64,000 nt of DNA, taken from Thiotrichales bacterium (GTDB lineage: Bacteria; Pseudomonadota; Gammaproteobacteria; Beggiatoales; Beggiatoaceae). Positions 35,490 through 48,411 of the stretch are shown one piece after another. A program made the translations under genes and the position numbers. Numbering within the stretch: position 1 is the stretch's first letter; the number at the start of each line of letters is the position of its first letter. Where the stretch lies: the NCBI GenBank assembly GCA_016744475.1, contig JADGEH010000002.1, forward strand, positions 1-64,000, read 5' to 3'. The notes beneath the pieces are model-generated. The model did no database searches and was not told where the DNA came from. It saw nothing but the letters and a program-made list of their open reading frames with translations.

Positions 35490-36782
35490 GTGAAAAAACC
35501 TGTCATATTATGTGTTGATGATGAACGCACCTTATTAAGTAGTTTAAAAAAAGAACTCAAAGGTGTGTTGGGTGATGAGTATTTAATTGAATTAGCTGAA
35601 GGTAGTGATGATGCCTTAGAACTGATGGACGAATTGCAAGAAGATGGCCATGAATTGCCCTTGGTGATTTCTGATTACATCATGCCCTATATTAAAGGAG
35701 ATGAATTATTAATTCGTATTCATCAGAAATGGCCGAGCACCCGCAAAGTGATGTTGACCGGACAAGCTGATATTTCGGCGGTAGGCAATGCGGTCAATCT
35801 AGCGGGTTTGTATCGCTACATTGCAAAACCTTGGCAAGCGGATGATTTGAAACTCACCGTCACAGAGGCAATCCGCAGTTTTTATCAAGATAAACAATTA
35901 GAACAACAACATTTGACCATGGAACAAATGAATCAAGAGTTGTTAGCCTTAAATAAAGCCTATTCGCGTTTTGTTCCGCAACAATTCTTAAGCTTGTTAG
36001 ATAAAAACAGCATTTTAGATATTGAATTAGGCATGCAAACCGAACGGGAAATGACGATTTTATTTTCTGATATTCGCGGCTTTACCAGCTTTTCTGAAAC
36101 CATGGGCCCACAAGAAAACTTTGATTTTCTTAATACCTATTTATGTCGTATGGAACCTGTGATTGATGCGCATGGTGGTTTTGTCGATAAATATATTGGT
36201 GATGCCATTATGGCTTTGTTTCCTTGTGACGTGAATCAAGCCGTGCAAGGCGCTGTTAATATGTTGCAAGAATTAAAACACTACAATAAAGAACGCTTGC
36301 AGACGGGACTTGAACAAGTGCGAATTGGTATTGGTTTAAATACGGGGGCGATGATGCTAGGTACGGTGGGAGGAAAAAATCGCATGGATGGCACAGTGAT
36401 TTCTGATGCCGTCAATATTGCTTCCAGAATTGAAAATTTGACCAAAGTCTATGGCGTTAATTTACTCATTACGGAACAAACCTATCAACGCTTAGAAAAG
36501 CCTCGTGAACAATTCAACATCCGCTTAATTGATAGTGTGCAAGTCAAAGGGAAACGCACGCGCATCACTGTGTATGAAGTCTTTGATGCGGATGAAAAAG
36601 ACATCATTGAATTGAAATCTAAAACTCAAAAAATCTTTACCCAAGGTTTAAAGCGTTACCATAACCGTGATTTTGCAGGTGCTCGTGAATATTTTGAGCA
36701 AGTATTAGAGACACATGCAGAAGATTCAGTGGCTAAAATTTATTTAACCCGTTGTCAGTTACAAAAGAACTACGCGATTTGA
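35490..36782 (+). CDS. Response regulator fused to class III adenylate cyclase
   Basis: A 430-residue protein from this start. The receiver domain (about 5-125) has VDDERTLL, phospho-acceptor VISDYIMPYIKG, VMLTGQAD and YIAKPW. A coiled linker then leads to a class III cyclase domain with metal Asp residues in ILFSDIRGFTSFSE and KYIGDAIMALF, the base-reading Lys in VDKYIGD, and transition-state residues in SDAVNIASRIE. The last 60 residues look like one TPR. It should make cAMP when phosphorylated. The GTG at 35490 is preferred because AGGAAA lies nine bases before it; a GTG at 35418 would add 24 atypical residues. No kinase is adjacent. Confidence 0.85.
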   Translation: MKKPVILCVDDERTLLSSLKKELKGVLGDEYLIELAEGSDDALELMDELQEDGHELPLVISDYIMPYIKGDELLIRIHQKWPSTRKVMLTGQADISAVGNAVNLAGLYRYIAKPWQADDLKLTVTEAIRSFYQDKQLEQQHLTMEQMNQELLALNKAYSRFVPQQFLSLLDKNSILDIELGMQTEREMTILFSDIRGFTSFSETMGPQENFDFLNTYLCRMEPVIDAHGGFVDKYIGDAIMALFPCDVNQAVQGAVNMLQELKHYNKERLQTGLEQVRIGIGLNTGAMMLGTVGGKNRMDGTVISDAVNIASRIENLTKVYGVNLLITEQTYQRLEKPREQFNIRLIDSVQVKGKRTRITVYEVFDADEKDIIELKSKTQKIFTQGLKRYHNRDFAGAREYFEQVLETHAEDSVAKIYLTRCQLQKNYAI

Positions 36783-36799
36783 CCAGGAGATCATAAAGA

Positions 36800-37285
36800 A
36801 TGGTTCACACCGTTAAAGTGTTATTTGTATGTATGGGGAATATTTGTCGTTCTCCGACAGCCCAAGGTGTCTTTGAACAGATCGTTGCACAAGCGGGATT
36901 AAGTGCGCATATCGAGATTGATTCAGCCGGCACTCATGCTTATCACATAGGCGAAAGCCCAGATGGTCGCTCTCAAGCCGCCGCATTAAAACGCGGTGTG
37001 GATTTAAGTCAGCAACGTGCTCGACGTGTGAAAGAGAATGATTTTGCGGATTTTGATGTTGTATTGGCGATGGATAGCAGCAATGAGGAGGATTTATTAC
37101 AGCAGTGCAGCACGCAGGAACGGGCTAAAGTGAGGCGTTTTTTAAGTTTTGCTCCACAATTACAGGAGCGCGATGTGCCTGATCCTTATTACGGCGGAGA
37201 GCAAGGCTTTGAACGGGTACTGGATTTAATCGAGGCTGCCGCCCAAGGCTTATTGCAGAATATTCGTCAACGTTATGGGTTATAA
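36800..37285 (+). CDS. Low-molecular-weight protein-tyrosine phosphatase
   Basis: A 161-residue phosphatase. The P-loop CMGNICRSPT (Cys11, Arg17) is close to the N-terminus and the general acid is in DVPDPYYGG. Such enzymes often reverse tyrosine phosphorylation of exopolysaccharide export kinases, but none is here. It follows the cyclase gene by 17 bases and is probably cotranscribed with it. Its stop is 13 bases from the convergent infA stop. Confidence 0.9.
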   Translation: MVHTVKVLFVCMGNICRSPTAQGVFEQIVAQAGLSAHIEIDSAGTHAYHIGESPDGRSQAAALKRGVDLSQQRARRVKENDFADFDVVLAMDSSNEEDLLQQCSTQERAKVRRFLSFAPQLQERDVPDPYYGGEQGFERVLDLIEAAAQGLLQNIRQRYGL

Positions 37286-37298
37286 AAGAGAGAGTATT

Positions 37299-37517
37299 TC
37301 AACGCCCACGATACACAATGCGGCCTTTGCTAAGGTCATAAGGTGTTAATTGTACAGATACTTTGTCACCCGTGAGAATGCGGATATAGTTTTTGCGCAT
37401 ACGTCCGGAAATGTGGGCGGTGACAATATGCCCGTTTTCCAATTCTACGCGAAACGTGGTGTTAGGCAGGGTTTCCACCACTGTACCTTCCATTTCAATA
37501 TGATCTTCTTTTGCCAT
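37299..37517 (-). CDS. infA: Translation initiation factor IF-1
   Basis: A 72-residue S1-like OB-fold protein ([20 protein letters not shown], then [20 protein letters not shown] and a C-terminal RIVYRGR) that helps place initiator tRNA at the ribosome P site. Length equals the E. coli protein when started at 37517; a seven-codon upstream extension to 37538 is rejected. It is a single gene between convergent neighbours. Confidence 0.97.
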   Translation of the reverse strand: MAKEDHIEMEGTVVETLPNTTFRVELENGHIVTAHISGRMRKNYIRILTGDKVSVQLTPYDLSKGRIVYRGR

Positions 37518-37648
37518 TAGCGCTCTGAAATGCCTCAATATTAGAATTTACTAAAATAAATGGGGCGCTATTATGCCTGACATTTTGCAGTGCGCCAAGG
37601 CGTTTTTCAGTGAATTGTGCTCTCGCAGCATTGCGCCCTTGGAAAGTG

Positions 37649-39398
<1,750 letters not shown>

Positions 39399-39855
39399 GA
39401 AACCTCTCCTTAAATGTGAGAATAAAACCGCACCATTTTAGAAATATTGTGCGTATGCGGCAAGCGATGATCGACAATGCCATGCCCGCGATTGAATAAA
39501 TGATGCTGTATTAGGTGCTTTTGAGCATTGACTGAATGGCTTTTTTATTTTAAAAAACACTCAGAAAAAATTATTAAATTATTGAAATATAATTAATTTA
39601 TCAGCATCTCTCTATCGTCTTCGCACTGCGCGCTATCGTCTTCGCACTGCGCGGCTACGAGCTATTCCTTCCCCCATGATTATACGCCGAATACATTATA
39701 TCTTGACTACTCCGCCCCGTCATACGAATCAAAACGCTTTGTATAGACGAAGCCATCGTTCAAAAATGACGGCTTGTTACAGACTATAGGGAACATAAAT
39801 CAGTTGTGCGGTCAAGACGGCATTCCCATGCGGCGCATCACAGCCATTAAGTTAA
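39399..39855. other. Repeat-bearing gap upstream of carA
   Basis: Contains a tandem 21-base duplication (CTATCGTCTTCGCACTGCGCG at about 39612-39632 and again immediately after) and a partial copy of the 100-bp hairpin element (39783-39812), followed by GGTCAAGACGGCATTCCCAT, a repeat scrap seen also at 84 and 25660. No gene is supported. Confidence 0.45.
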
Positions 39856-39930
39856 GAGCCTATACGAAAATGGGAAAACCTGGCCAAAAGGGCGGGTTTG
39901 CAGCCGATTATCCCGTTTTCGTATAGGCTC
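39856..39930. mobile_element. Short MITE next to a transposase remnant
   Basis: A 75-base derivative with GAGCCTATACGAA and TTCGTATAGGCTC ends and a TAA duplication on both sides (39853-39855, 39931-39933). It keeps GGCCAAAAGGGCGGG and TTTGCAGCCGATTATCCCG of the core. It sits directly in front of the first codon of the surviving ISAs1 transposase fragment, so it probably inserted into that dead element. Confidence 0.8.
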
Positions 39931-39934
39931 TAAG

Positions 39935-40216
39935 AAAGCGCATCCACAATGGGAAGGCTTAACCCGCATTGTTGCCGTCACCGCCCAGCGTGAATACAAA
40001 GGCAAGGTGCCTAAGATAACTGAGGACACACGCTATTTTATCAGTCGCTTAGATGCGACAGACCCTAAACGCTTAGGGCCGATTATTCGGTCGCACTGGG
40101 GAATAGAAAATCATCTACATTGGGTACTTGATGATGCTTTTGATGAAGAACAGCAACGTACCCGAGTAGGCATTAAAACCAAGCGTCTCAAAGCAGGTTG
40201 GGATGAAAGCTACTGA
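39935..40216 (+). pseudogene. ISAs1-family transposase remnant
   Basis: About 93 codons of the C-terminal part of an ISAs1 transposase: TRYFISRLDATDPKRL, IIRSHWGIENHLHWVLDDAF with the family's HWGIEN motif, then RTRVGIKTKRLKAGWDESY. The stretch expected between RTRVG and IKTKRLKAGWDE is missing, so an in-frame internal deletion has occurred; the N-terminal two thirds is absent too. It is not functional. No terminal inverted repeat was recognised. Confidence 0.85.
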
Positions 40217-40369
40217 CGGACAGTTATTTTAGGCTCAGAAAAAAGTAGGGAAATAAATGACATGAGTTTTAATGCGATTGCCCTGGATTCCTATACGCCT
40301 TGCGTGGGAGTGAGAAAAATTCTATCGTTGGCATTAAGCCACACTTCAAACACTTGCAATTCAAAGCTT

Positions 40370-43300
40370 TCATTCAAACCAAAGATCAGTGGGGATTAAG
40401 TCGCCTTGTTGGTTGGGTACGCCGGGGCGGGGTTTGAACATAAAGCGGCTGCTGGGGGTTTCAGTTTTTGCACAGGAAGTGCCTAGCACTATGCCGTCTT
40501 TTAGAAATCCGGTTGAAAGCGTGAGGGCTGCATCGGTGACATTGACATTGGGTGAATCAATTTTGACCGCACCACTGATGCCGTATTCTGAAGAAGCGTC
40601 AATTGGACTAGAAAGATGAGGCGCGAAAGGATACAGCCCCGTTGTTTTAATGAAAATATTGCCGCCATTACCGCGCACGGCGCGTGCTACGATGGGTGTG
40701 TTCTTTTGTACTACAAATTCTGCCTTTAAATCAATATTGCCGCCGTTACCACTTTGTTGAGTGTCTTCGTTTAATACACTGGTACTGATTTGGCTGTTTT
40801 GTGCATAGAGGTATTGCCCAACATTGAGTGTCAGACTGCCGCCGTTGGCTCCGTTGGAGGCCGTTGTGATGGCGGCATCATGGCTTAAATTAATCTGCTC
40901 ATCGACTTGAATCGAGAGATTGCCAGCATCGCCACGTCCGATGCTGGCTCCGGTGATTTGCCCTGAATCCAAGCTAAGATGTGCCGCTTGAATGGATAAT
41001 TGTCCACCATTTCCCTCGTGCCGTGCGCCTACGCTGATGTCGGCACCGGAGGCTAATTGCATGTCTTGAGCTTGAATGGATAAATTGCCGCCGTGTCCGG
41101 TGCCTAGGCTGTTGGCATAGATTCTTGCACCGTCTTGCATGGTTAATGATTTCGCCGTTATTTTAATATCCCCCGCATCTCCGCCAAAGGCGCGACTAAA
41201 TAAGGCTGAGCTGGCACCGATTTGATTATGTCCCTGAATATTTATTTGATCGGCATTCAATTCAAGAACACCACCATGACCTTGAGTGAAACTGGTGGTA
41301 GAGAGTCGGGCACCGATTAAATCAATCTCTTTGGCTTTTAATAGAATATTGCCGGCATCACTGGCGGGAATTATGGAGGTGAGCACGGTGGCGACATTCT
41401 CTGGGGTGGCGTTTAAACCGACATCAAAAAACGGTTTAACAGCGGCATTAGAAAAAATATTGCTATTGTGTAGAGTGATTTTATCTCGTGCTTCTAATGT
41501 AATAGAGCCTGCATCTCCGGTGGTAGCACTACTGCTGCTGAGTTCTAACCCACCTTCCATATAAATAGTATTGGCTTTCAAAAATAGACTACCTGCTTTG
41601 CCATTGACATAACTATTACTGCTAAAGCCATTATTGCTGGCAGTGAACGATTGATTCAAATAAATATCGCCTGCTTCAATAGAAATATCGCCTGCATTGC
41701 CGTATTGAGGTTGATTAAGTAACTCAGCTTCACTTAAAAACAAGATAGAATCATCACCTGAATCTGAAAATATTTTAGCGTTGTTTAAATTAAAGTCTTG
41801 AGTGGTTTTAATGCGAATAGCCCCTGCATTTCCTGAACCTTTAGTCGAAGTATTAATACTGGTATTGGTTTGTAATAATACATTGTCGGCTTGAATGCTC
41901 ACATTACCACCTTTTCCACTGCCAAACCCATTGCCTTCGATACGAGCACCATCGCGCATGTTTAAAATTCCAGCATTAATTTCAATATTGCCTGCGCCGC
42001 CATGAAAAGCTTGGGTAAATAAAGCGGAAGATTCGCTACCATTATTACTGCCCTCTAATGTCAGTGTATGACTGGCATTAAGTGAAATTTCCCCGCCTTG
42101 CCCATTGGTAAAACTACTACTGCCTAATATAGAATTTTTTAAATTAATATTTTTAGCTTGCAAATGAATATTGCCTGCATTACCTGATTGAATTTTGGAC
42201 GATAAAATATGCTCTCGGGTGGCAGGGGTGTTGACTAAATTGACCTCCATAAAAGGTTTAAGTGCTGCATTAGAATACACCTCGCTGTTGGATAGTATGA
42301 TGTTGTCTTTGGCTTCTAAAGTCACCGCACCTGCATCGCCCGTGGTTAAACTACTACTGCTGATTTCAGAACCCCGTGTAACATCAATATTATCAGCGCT
42401 TAAATGAAGATTACCCGCTTTAGCCTGAGTCAGACTATTGCTGGTTAAAGTAGCACCTTGATTCAAAGTGATGTTTGTCGATTCAATTGAAATATTACCT
42501 GCATCACCATAGTGTGTTTTATTGATTAATTCAGCTTCAGTTAATGCTAATAACAAATTTTGCCCAGAATCTGAAAAGATTTTAGCAGCGGATAAGGTAA
42601 AACTTTGTGCTGCTTTAATTTGGATAGAACCTGCCGCACCTGAACCTTGAGTTGATGTATTGATGCTCGCCCCTGTTTGTAGTGACATATTTTCAGCTTG
42701 AACTATCACATTTCCGCCTTTTCCTGCTCCTAGTACATCGCCAAAGATAGTAGCCCCCTCTAGCATGTTTAATGTTTTTGCATTAATTTCAACATTACCT
42801 GCTTTTCCATTAAAGGCTTGGGTAAATAAGGCGGAAGATTGATTAAATCTATTTTTTCCTTGCAGCGTAATATCCTGGCTTGCGGTGAGAGATATAGCCC
42901 CCTCTTCTCCATTGGTAAAACTGGTACTGGCTAACACGGCACCGTTTAATTCAATATTCTGCGCCTGCAAATAAATATCGCCCGCTTTACCCGATTGAAC
43001 CGGAGAAGATAAAATATGTGCATTGGCTTCTGGAGTGCTGTCAAAATCAACTTCCATAGCAGGTTTAAGTGCTGAATTTGTAAAAATATTACTGTCTGAG
43101 AGTAGAATGCTATCTGTAACATTTAATAGAACAGAGCCTGCGTCACCCGTCATGGCACTGTTGCTATTAATTTCTGATAAACCTTCCAAAACTATATTAT
43201 CCGCAGTTAATTGAATAGAACCTGCATGACCATTCACTGCACTTTGACTACTGATCTCAGAATGTTCTAATTGTATATGCTCAGCTTCAATTGAAATAAA

Positions 43301-45013
43301 ACCCGCATTGCCATACTGACCTTTAGCGGCCAATTCTTCTTCAGTCAGGCTTAATAAAGATTCATGCCCTGTATCCGAATGTACCTTGACCTCGGATAAA
43401 TGCAGTGTTTGTGCAGGAATGATAGTGTTTTCTTCTTCACTGCCTTCTCCTGAAATATGAATGGAACCTGCATGACCACTGGCTTGCGTGGATGTACTCA
43501 TATCACTACCGGATTGAATCAGGATGTGTTGTCCTTGTAATTGCACGGTACCTGCCTGAGCTTGCGTATAAGTACGACTGCCTAAGAATGTATTATTGCT
43601 TAATTCTATTTGTGGTGATTGAATTGAAACGCCGAGCGCCTTTCCATATTGAATTAAAGTATCTGCCTGGGCTTTGGGCTGTTCTAACAACGCTTGAGAG
43701 CCTGAGTCAGAGGCAATGTCTGCATTCGATGCTTGCAAGCGTTGTGTGGCTATGATGTTTATTTTATTTGAATCACCCGTGCCAGTGGTCGCCGTCGTGA
43801 CTTGACTCGCATTGTGTATTGATATGTATTCTCCTTCCAAATGTATCTGACCCGAATGACCACTGCTCGTCGTATGACTACTAATGATTGTGACATCATC
43901 TAGTTGAATAACGGGTGCATTAAATAGAATGTCTCCCGCCTGTCCTTTTCCATGAGCATGAGAGGATACTTGATTGCCTGTTGAATCATCAGCGTGAGTA
44001 CCTGAAAAACTCAGGTTTTGACGGGCAGTTAAACTGATTGAACCTGCGTTTTCACTAGAATAGTTATCATTATGAAGATGGCTGCCATTTTGAATAAAAA
44101 TATTGTTCGCTTGTATATGAATATCTTGTTGAAGAGGCTCTGATGCCTCTCTATTAATGCTAGTGTTTGATGAAGTATTTGAATTATCAATAATGCTTTG
44201 AGTGAGATTGAACTCTCCGCCGAAGAGATGAATTGAACCCTGAGAAGATGCAGGTTTATCTGATGTTGTCGATATTAGACTGTCTTTTATGCTGAATACG
44301 CCGCCCGCCACATTGATGGATGGGGTATGGGCGAGTGGAAGTTCTCCTGCACCGCTGACGCTGGAGAGTTGAAGCGTTCCATGACCCGCAGAGACGGTGC
44401 TGCTGTCTATTTCTATGTGACCTGCTGCCAGCATGAGCGTCTTGCCATCCGGTACTGAAAGAGAAGCGTCTTTTACACTTAAATCGCCCGATGTTTCTGT
44501 ATAAAAACCAAAGGCACTGGGGGCTGCACTGCTAAATTGACTGGCGTTGGAAGTGCTGACAGAGAGACTGCGTTCGTCGGAAAAACGCAGTGTCTGTGCG
44601 GTGGTGGCGTAAAAAGAACCTGAAATATCTAACTGCGCATGGGCACCAAAATGAATCCCAGAGGGATTGAGTAAGTACAGGTGGGCACCTTGAATCTGGC
44701 TGCTGATGGTGCCGTTGATGTCAGAAGCTACACCGCCTGTGACGCGGCTAATGATGTTATGAACCTCTGGCGCACCGGAAAAAGTCGCTGATTCTCCCGC
44801 ATTGAGGCTAAAGGCTGTGAAGCTATGGAATAAATTATTGCCGTGGCGCTGGCCTAAATCTTCGGTGACAGAATAATCGGTACCGATTAGAGCTTGCGCA
44901 CGACCTAAGCTGCCGTCAGTCACCACTTCTGCGTACATTGAAGAAGACCAGCAACACATCAACATGAAATAAGTGGAGGAGTAAGAAGCATAAAATTTAA
45001 AGGGAACACACAT
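40370..45013 (-). CDS. Filamentous-haemagglutinin-like TpsA exoprotein
   Basis: A 1547-residue secreted protein of two-partner secretion. A signal peptide (about 1-28) is followed by the TPS recognition domain (about 30-290; GRAQALIGTDYSVTEDLG, LFHSFTAFSLNAGESATFSG, LLNPSGIHFG). The rest is a long beta helix of short GNAGxIxIxA-type rungs. A unit of about 270 residues occurs three times, marked by ALKPAMEVDFD, ALKPFMEVNLV and AVKPFFDVGLN and by ALFTQAFNGKAGN-like lines. It ends with a conserved tail including GTSCAKTETPSSRFMF. It is likely an adhesin on the cell surface. The TpsB pore gene is not in the window. A ten-G tract lies upstream. Confidence 0.9.
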   Translation of the reverse strand: MCVPFKFYASYSSTYFMLMCCWSSSMYAEVVTDGSLGRAQALIGTDYSVTEDLGQRHGNNLFHSFTAFSLNAGESATFSGAPEVHNIISRVTGGVASDINGTISSQIQGAHLYLLNPSGIHFGAHAQLDISGSFYATTAQTLRFSDERSLSVSTSNASQFSSAAPSAFGFYTETSGDLSVKDASLSVPDGKTLMLAAGHIEIDSSTVSAGHGTLQLSSVSGAGELPLAHTPSINVAGGVFSIKDSLISTTSDKPASSQGSIHLFGGEFNLTQSIIDNSNTSSNTSINREASEPLQQDIHIQANNIFIQNGSHLHNDNYSSENAGSISLTARQNLSFSGTHADDSTGNQVSSHAHGKGQAGDILFNAPVIQLDDVTIISSHTTSSGHSGQIHLEGEYISIHNASQVTTATTGTGDSNKINIIATQRLQASNADIASDSGSQALLEQPKAQADTLIQYGKALGVSIQSPQIELSNNTFLGSRTYTQAQAGTVQLQGQHILIQSGSDMSTSTQASGHAGSIHISGEGSEEENTIIPAQTLHLSEVKVHSDTGHESLLSLTEEELAAKGQYGNAGFISIEAEHIQLEHSEISSQSAVNGHAGSIQLTADNIVLEGLSEINSNSAMTGDAGSVLLNVTDSILLSDSNIFTNSALKPAMEVDFDSTPEANAHILSSPVQSGKAGDIYLQAQNIELNGAVLASTSFTNGEEGAISLTASQDITLQGKNRFNQSSALFTQAFNGKAGNVEINAKTLNMLEGATIFGDVLGAGKGGNVIVQAENMSLQTGASINTSTQGSGAAGSIQIKAAQSFTLSAAKIFSDSGQNLLLALTEAELINKTHYGDAGNISIESTNITLNQGATLTSNSLTQAKAGNLHLSADNIDVTRGSEISSSSLTTGDAGAVTLEAKDNIILSNSEVYSNAALKPFMEVNLVNTPATREHILSSKIQSGNAGNIHLQAKNINLKNSILGSSSFTNGQGGEISLNASHTLTLEGSNNGSESSALFTQAFHGGAGNIEINAGILNMRDGARIEGNGFGSGKGGNVSIQADNVLLQTNTSINTSTKGSGNAGAIRIKTTQDFNLNNAKIFSDSGDDSILFLSEAELLNQPQYGNAGDISIEAGDIYLNQSFTASNNGFSSNSYVNGKAGSLFLKANTIYMEGGLELSSSSATTGDAGSITLEARDKITLHNSNIFSNAAVKPFFDVGLNATPENVATVLTSIIPASDAGNILLKAKEIDLIGARLSTTSFTQGHGGVLELNADQINIQGHNQIGASSALFSRAFGGDAGDIKITAKSLTMQDGARIYANSLGTGHGGNLSIQAQDMQLASGADISVGARHEGNGGQLSIQAAHLSLDSGQITGASIGRGDAGNLSIQVDEQINLSHDAAITTASNGANGGSLTLNVGQYLYAQNSQISTSVLNEDTQQSGNGGNIDLKAEFVVQKNTPIVARAVRGNGGNIFIKTTGLYPFAPHLSSPIDASSEYGISGAVKIDSPNVNVTDAALTLSTGFLKDGIVLGTSCAKTETPSSRFMFKPRPGVPNQQGDLIPTDLWFE

Positions 45014-45201
45014 AAAATGACCTGCTGTGAATCATCCAAAGCTGATGAAAAGGGGGGAGGCGGTATAGCCCATTGGTCAGAAGCAGCAACACTTTTTGAG
45101 AGATAACGCCATTCATAGAACACGGTTATTTCTCACAGATCACTCATTGAGTCCGACTATAGCGATAAAAAATAATTATTGTTATGAGGTTTCATTAGTT
45201 T

Positions 45202-45211
45202 GGGGGGGGGG
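45202..45211. promoter_or_regulatory. Ten-G homopolymer between the exoprotein gene and norC
   Basis: A run of ten G on the + strand, 189 bases before the start of the exoprotein gene and about 150 bases before norC. Runs of this length are prone to slipped-strand changes, and in promoter regions they are known to switch surface-protein genes. It is the only such tract I noticed in the window. Confidence 0.5.
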
Positions 45212-45289
45212 AATTATAGCCATTCTATATGAGGCGTGAAACAGGCAGGCTATTTTGTTAGATCACTTCTTAAACCTTCTCTACACCGC

Positions 45290-45303
45290 TTGATCTGCAT
45301 CAA
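45290..45303 (+). promoter_or_regulatory. FNR/DNR box of norCB
   Basis: TTGAT-CTGC-ATCAA is a perfect match to the FNR/ANR/DNR consensus. TACACT at 45325-45330 would serve as the -10 box, placing the start of transcription near 45338 and the site centre about 41.5 bases upstream, the standard class II activation position. The norC ATG is at 45365. NO-linked or oxygen-linked activation of norCB by this family is well known. Confidence 0.85.
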
Positions 45304-45364
45304 GGTTGTTCGACAGCCCTTCACTACACTGCAAGCCTTCTCATTATCTATCAAGGAGGCTCTC

Positions 45365-45796
45365 ATGCAGGACATCTTTACCAAAAGCATGGCGAGGAAT
45401 ATCTACTACGGCGGTTCGCTGTTTTTTATTCTGCTATTCCTCGTCTTGACCTTTGATACCCACCGTACTTTGCCAGAGCGTGATAACCGTGAAAACCTGA
45501 CCGAGCAGGTAGCACAGGGTAAACGTTTATGGGAGGAAAATAATTGTGTTGGCTGCCATACCTTGTTGGGTGAAGGGGCTTATTTCGCGCCTGAATTAGG
45601 CAATGTGTATAAACGCTATGGCGGCAAAGAGGGGATTAAAGCTTTTATTCAAAGTCGTCCTGCCGAGGGTATTCCAGGACGTCGCAGTATGCCGCAATTT
45701 AATTTTAATGATGAAGAACTGGAAGCGATTGCAGAGTTTTTGAAATATGCCAGCGAAATCGATACGCAAAACTGGCCACCGAATATTCAAGGTTAA
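45365..45796 (+). CDS. norC: Nitric oxide reductase subunit C
   Basis: A 143-residue membrane-anchored cytochrome c. One N-terminal helix (about 17-34) anchors the periplasmic domain; the haem site is CVGCHTLLGEGAYFAPELGNV, and Met in RRSMPQFNF is the sixth ligand. It passes electrons to NorB. The start at 45365 is favoured by AAGGAGG five bases upstream; an upstream frame to 45236 would run through the FNR box and is rejected. First gene of norCB. Confidence 0.95.
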   Translation: MQDIFTKSMARNIYYGGSLFFILLFLVLTFDTHRTLPERDNRENLTEQVAQGKRLWEENNCVGCHTLLGEGAYFAPELGNVYKRYGGKEGIKAFIQSRPAEGIPGRRSMPQFNFNDEELEAIAEFLKYASEIDTQNWPPNIQG

Positions 45797-47194
<1,398 letters not shown>

Positions 47195-47211
47195 GTCTAG
47201 TTGTATAGCCA

Positions 47212-47246
47212 AAAGGGGGCACACGGCTTTTGCTGTGTGCCCCTTT
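47212..47246 (+). terminator. Terminator of norCB
   Basis: AAAGGGGGCACAC and GTGTGCCCCTTT form a long stem over GGCTTTTGCT, followed by a short T-rich tail. Confidence 0.8.
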
Positions 47247-47415
47247 CATTTAAGTGGCTCTTAAACCCCATTGAGTCCTGAATAGGTGTCTTCTGCATCA
47301 ATGGCGTAATACTTAATCCCAAATACTGAAATGCTGTGTTTGGAAGGGTGTTTGCCTTTCGTTAGCAAGCCCAGTATAGTCTCTGCGCTTTGATTTGGCT
47401 CACTCGGACATCTGC

Positions 47416-47931
47416 ATGAAAGTAAAAGCTCTCTATCCCGGTACCTTTGATCCCATCACCTACGGGCATGGCGACATCATGGCGCGTGCAGCTTCTATGT
47501 TTGATTCTGTGGTGATGGCCGTCGCTGCTAGTCCCGCTAAACAACCCCTGTTTAATCTGGAAACACGAGTCGGGCTGGCTCGCCAGGTATTGTCACATTT
47601 AGATAATATTACAGTCTGTGGTTTTGATGGTTTGCTGGCAGAATTTGCCGTGCAATGCGAAGCCCAAGTATTAGTCAGAGGCTTGCGGGCGGTGTCTGAT
47701 TTTGAGTATGAATTTCAACTAGCCAGCATGAACCGCGCATTAGTGCCGCATTTAGAAACGGTGTTTCTGCCAACGGCTACGCGCTATACCTATATTTCTT
47801 CAAGCCTGGTCAAAGAAGTCGCAAAACTCGGCGGGCAAGTGGATCAATTTGTCGATCCTATTGTGGTTCAGGCTTTGCGCTCAAAATTAGGATCAGGTCG
47901 AAAAACGGTGTCTGGGCCTATTGACGTGTAG
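47416..47931 (+). CDS. coaD: Phosphopantetheine adenylyltransferase
   Basis: A 171-residue nucleotidyltransferase of coenzyme A synthesis. The ATP motif is [16 protein letters not shown] (T/HxGH), then [18 protein letters not shown] and the C-terminal [12 protein letters not shown]. The ATG at 47416 gives the usual N-terminus MKVKALYPG; a TTG 21 bases earlier is rejected. It lies beside a YfhL-like ferredoxin gene, a pairing seen in other gammaproteobacteria. Confidence 0.95.
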   Translation: MKVKALYPGTFDPITYGHGDIMARAASMFDSVVMAVAASPAKQPLFNLETRVGLARQVLSHLDNITVCGFDGLLAEFAVQCEAQVLVRGLRAVSDFEYEFQLASMNRALVPHLETVFLPTATRYTYISSSLVKEVAKLGGQVDQFVDPIVVQALRSKLGSGRKTVSGPIDV

Positions 47932-48103
47932 TGTGCTCAACCCAACACCCGTAGCAAGACGCTATACCGCTTGACAGTGCATCATTGAAACATTGCTCAT
48001 GCGCACTTATAGACAGTCGAAGTATCTGTATACCGAAAGCAGGCCTCTCGGTCTTTTCATCTGAAATCCTGTGCTGCCAGGATTCGTTATTTTTAAGCGC
48101 TAA

Positions 48104-48388
<285 letters not shown>

Positions 48389-48411
48389 TCATAGCTCACA
48401 GGGCTAATGCT

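Noticed and set aside
41286..43755. Several antisense frames inside the exoprotein gene
   Set aside because: They repeat with the 270-residue units of the real gene and have no signals of their own.
45236..45364. N-terminal extension of NorC
   Set aside because: It would translate the FNR box and promoter, and the strong ribosome site belongs to the start at 45365.
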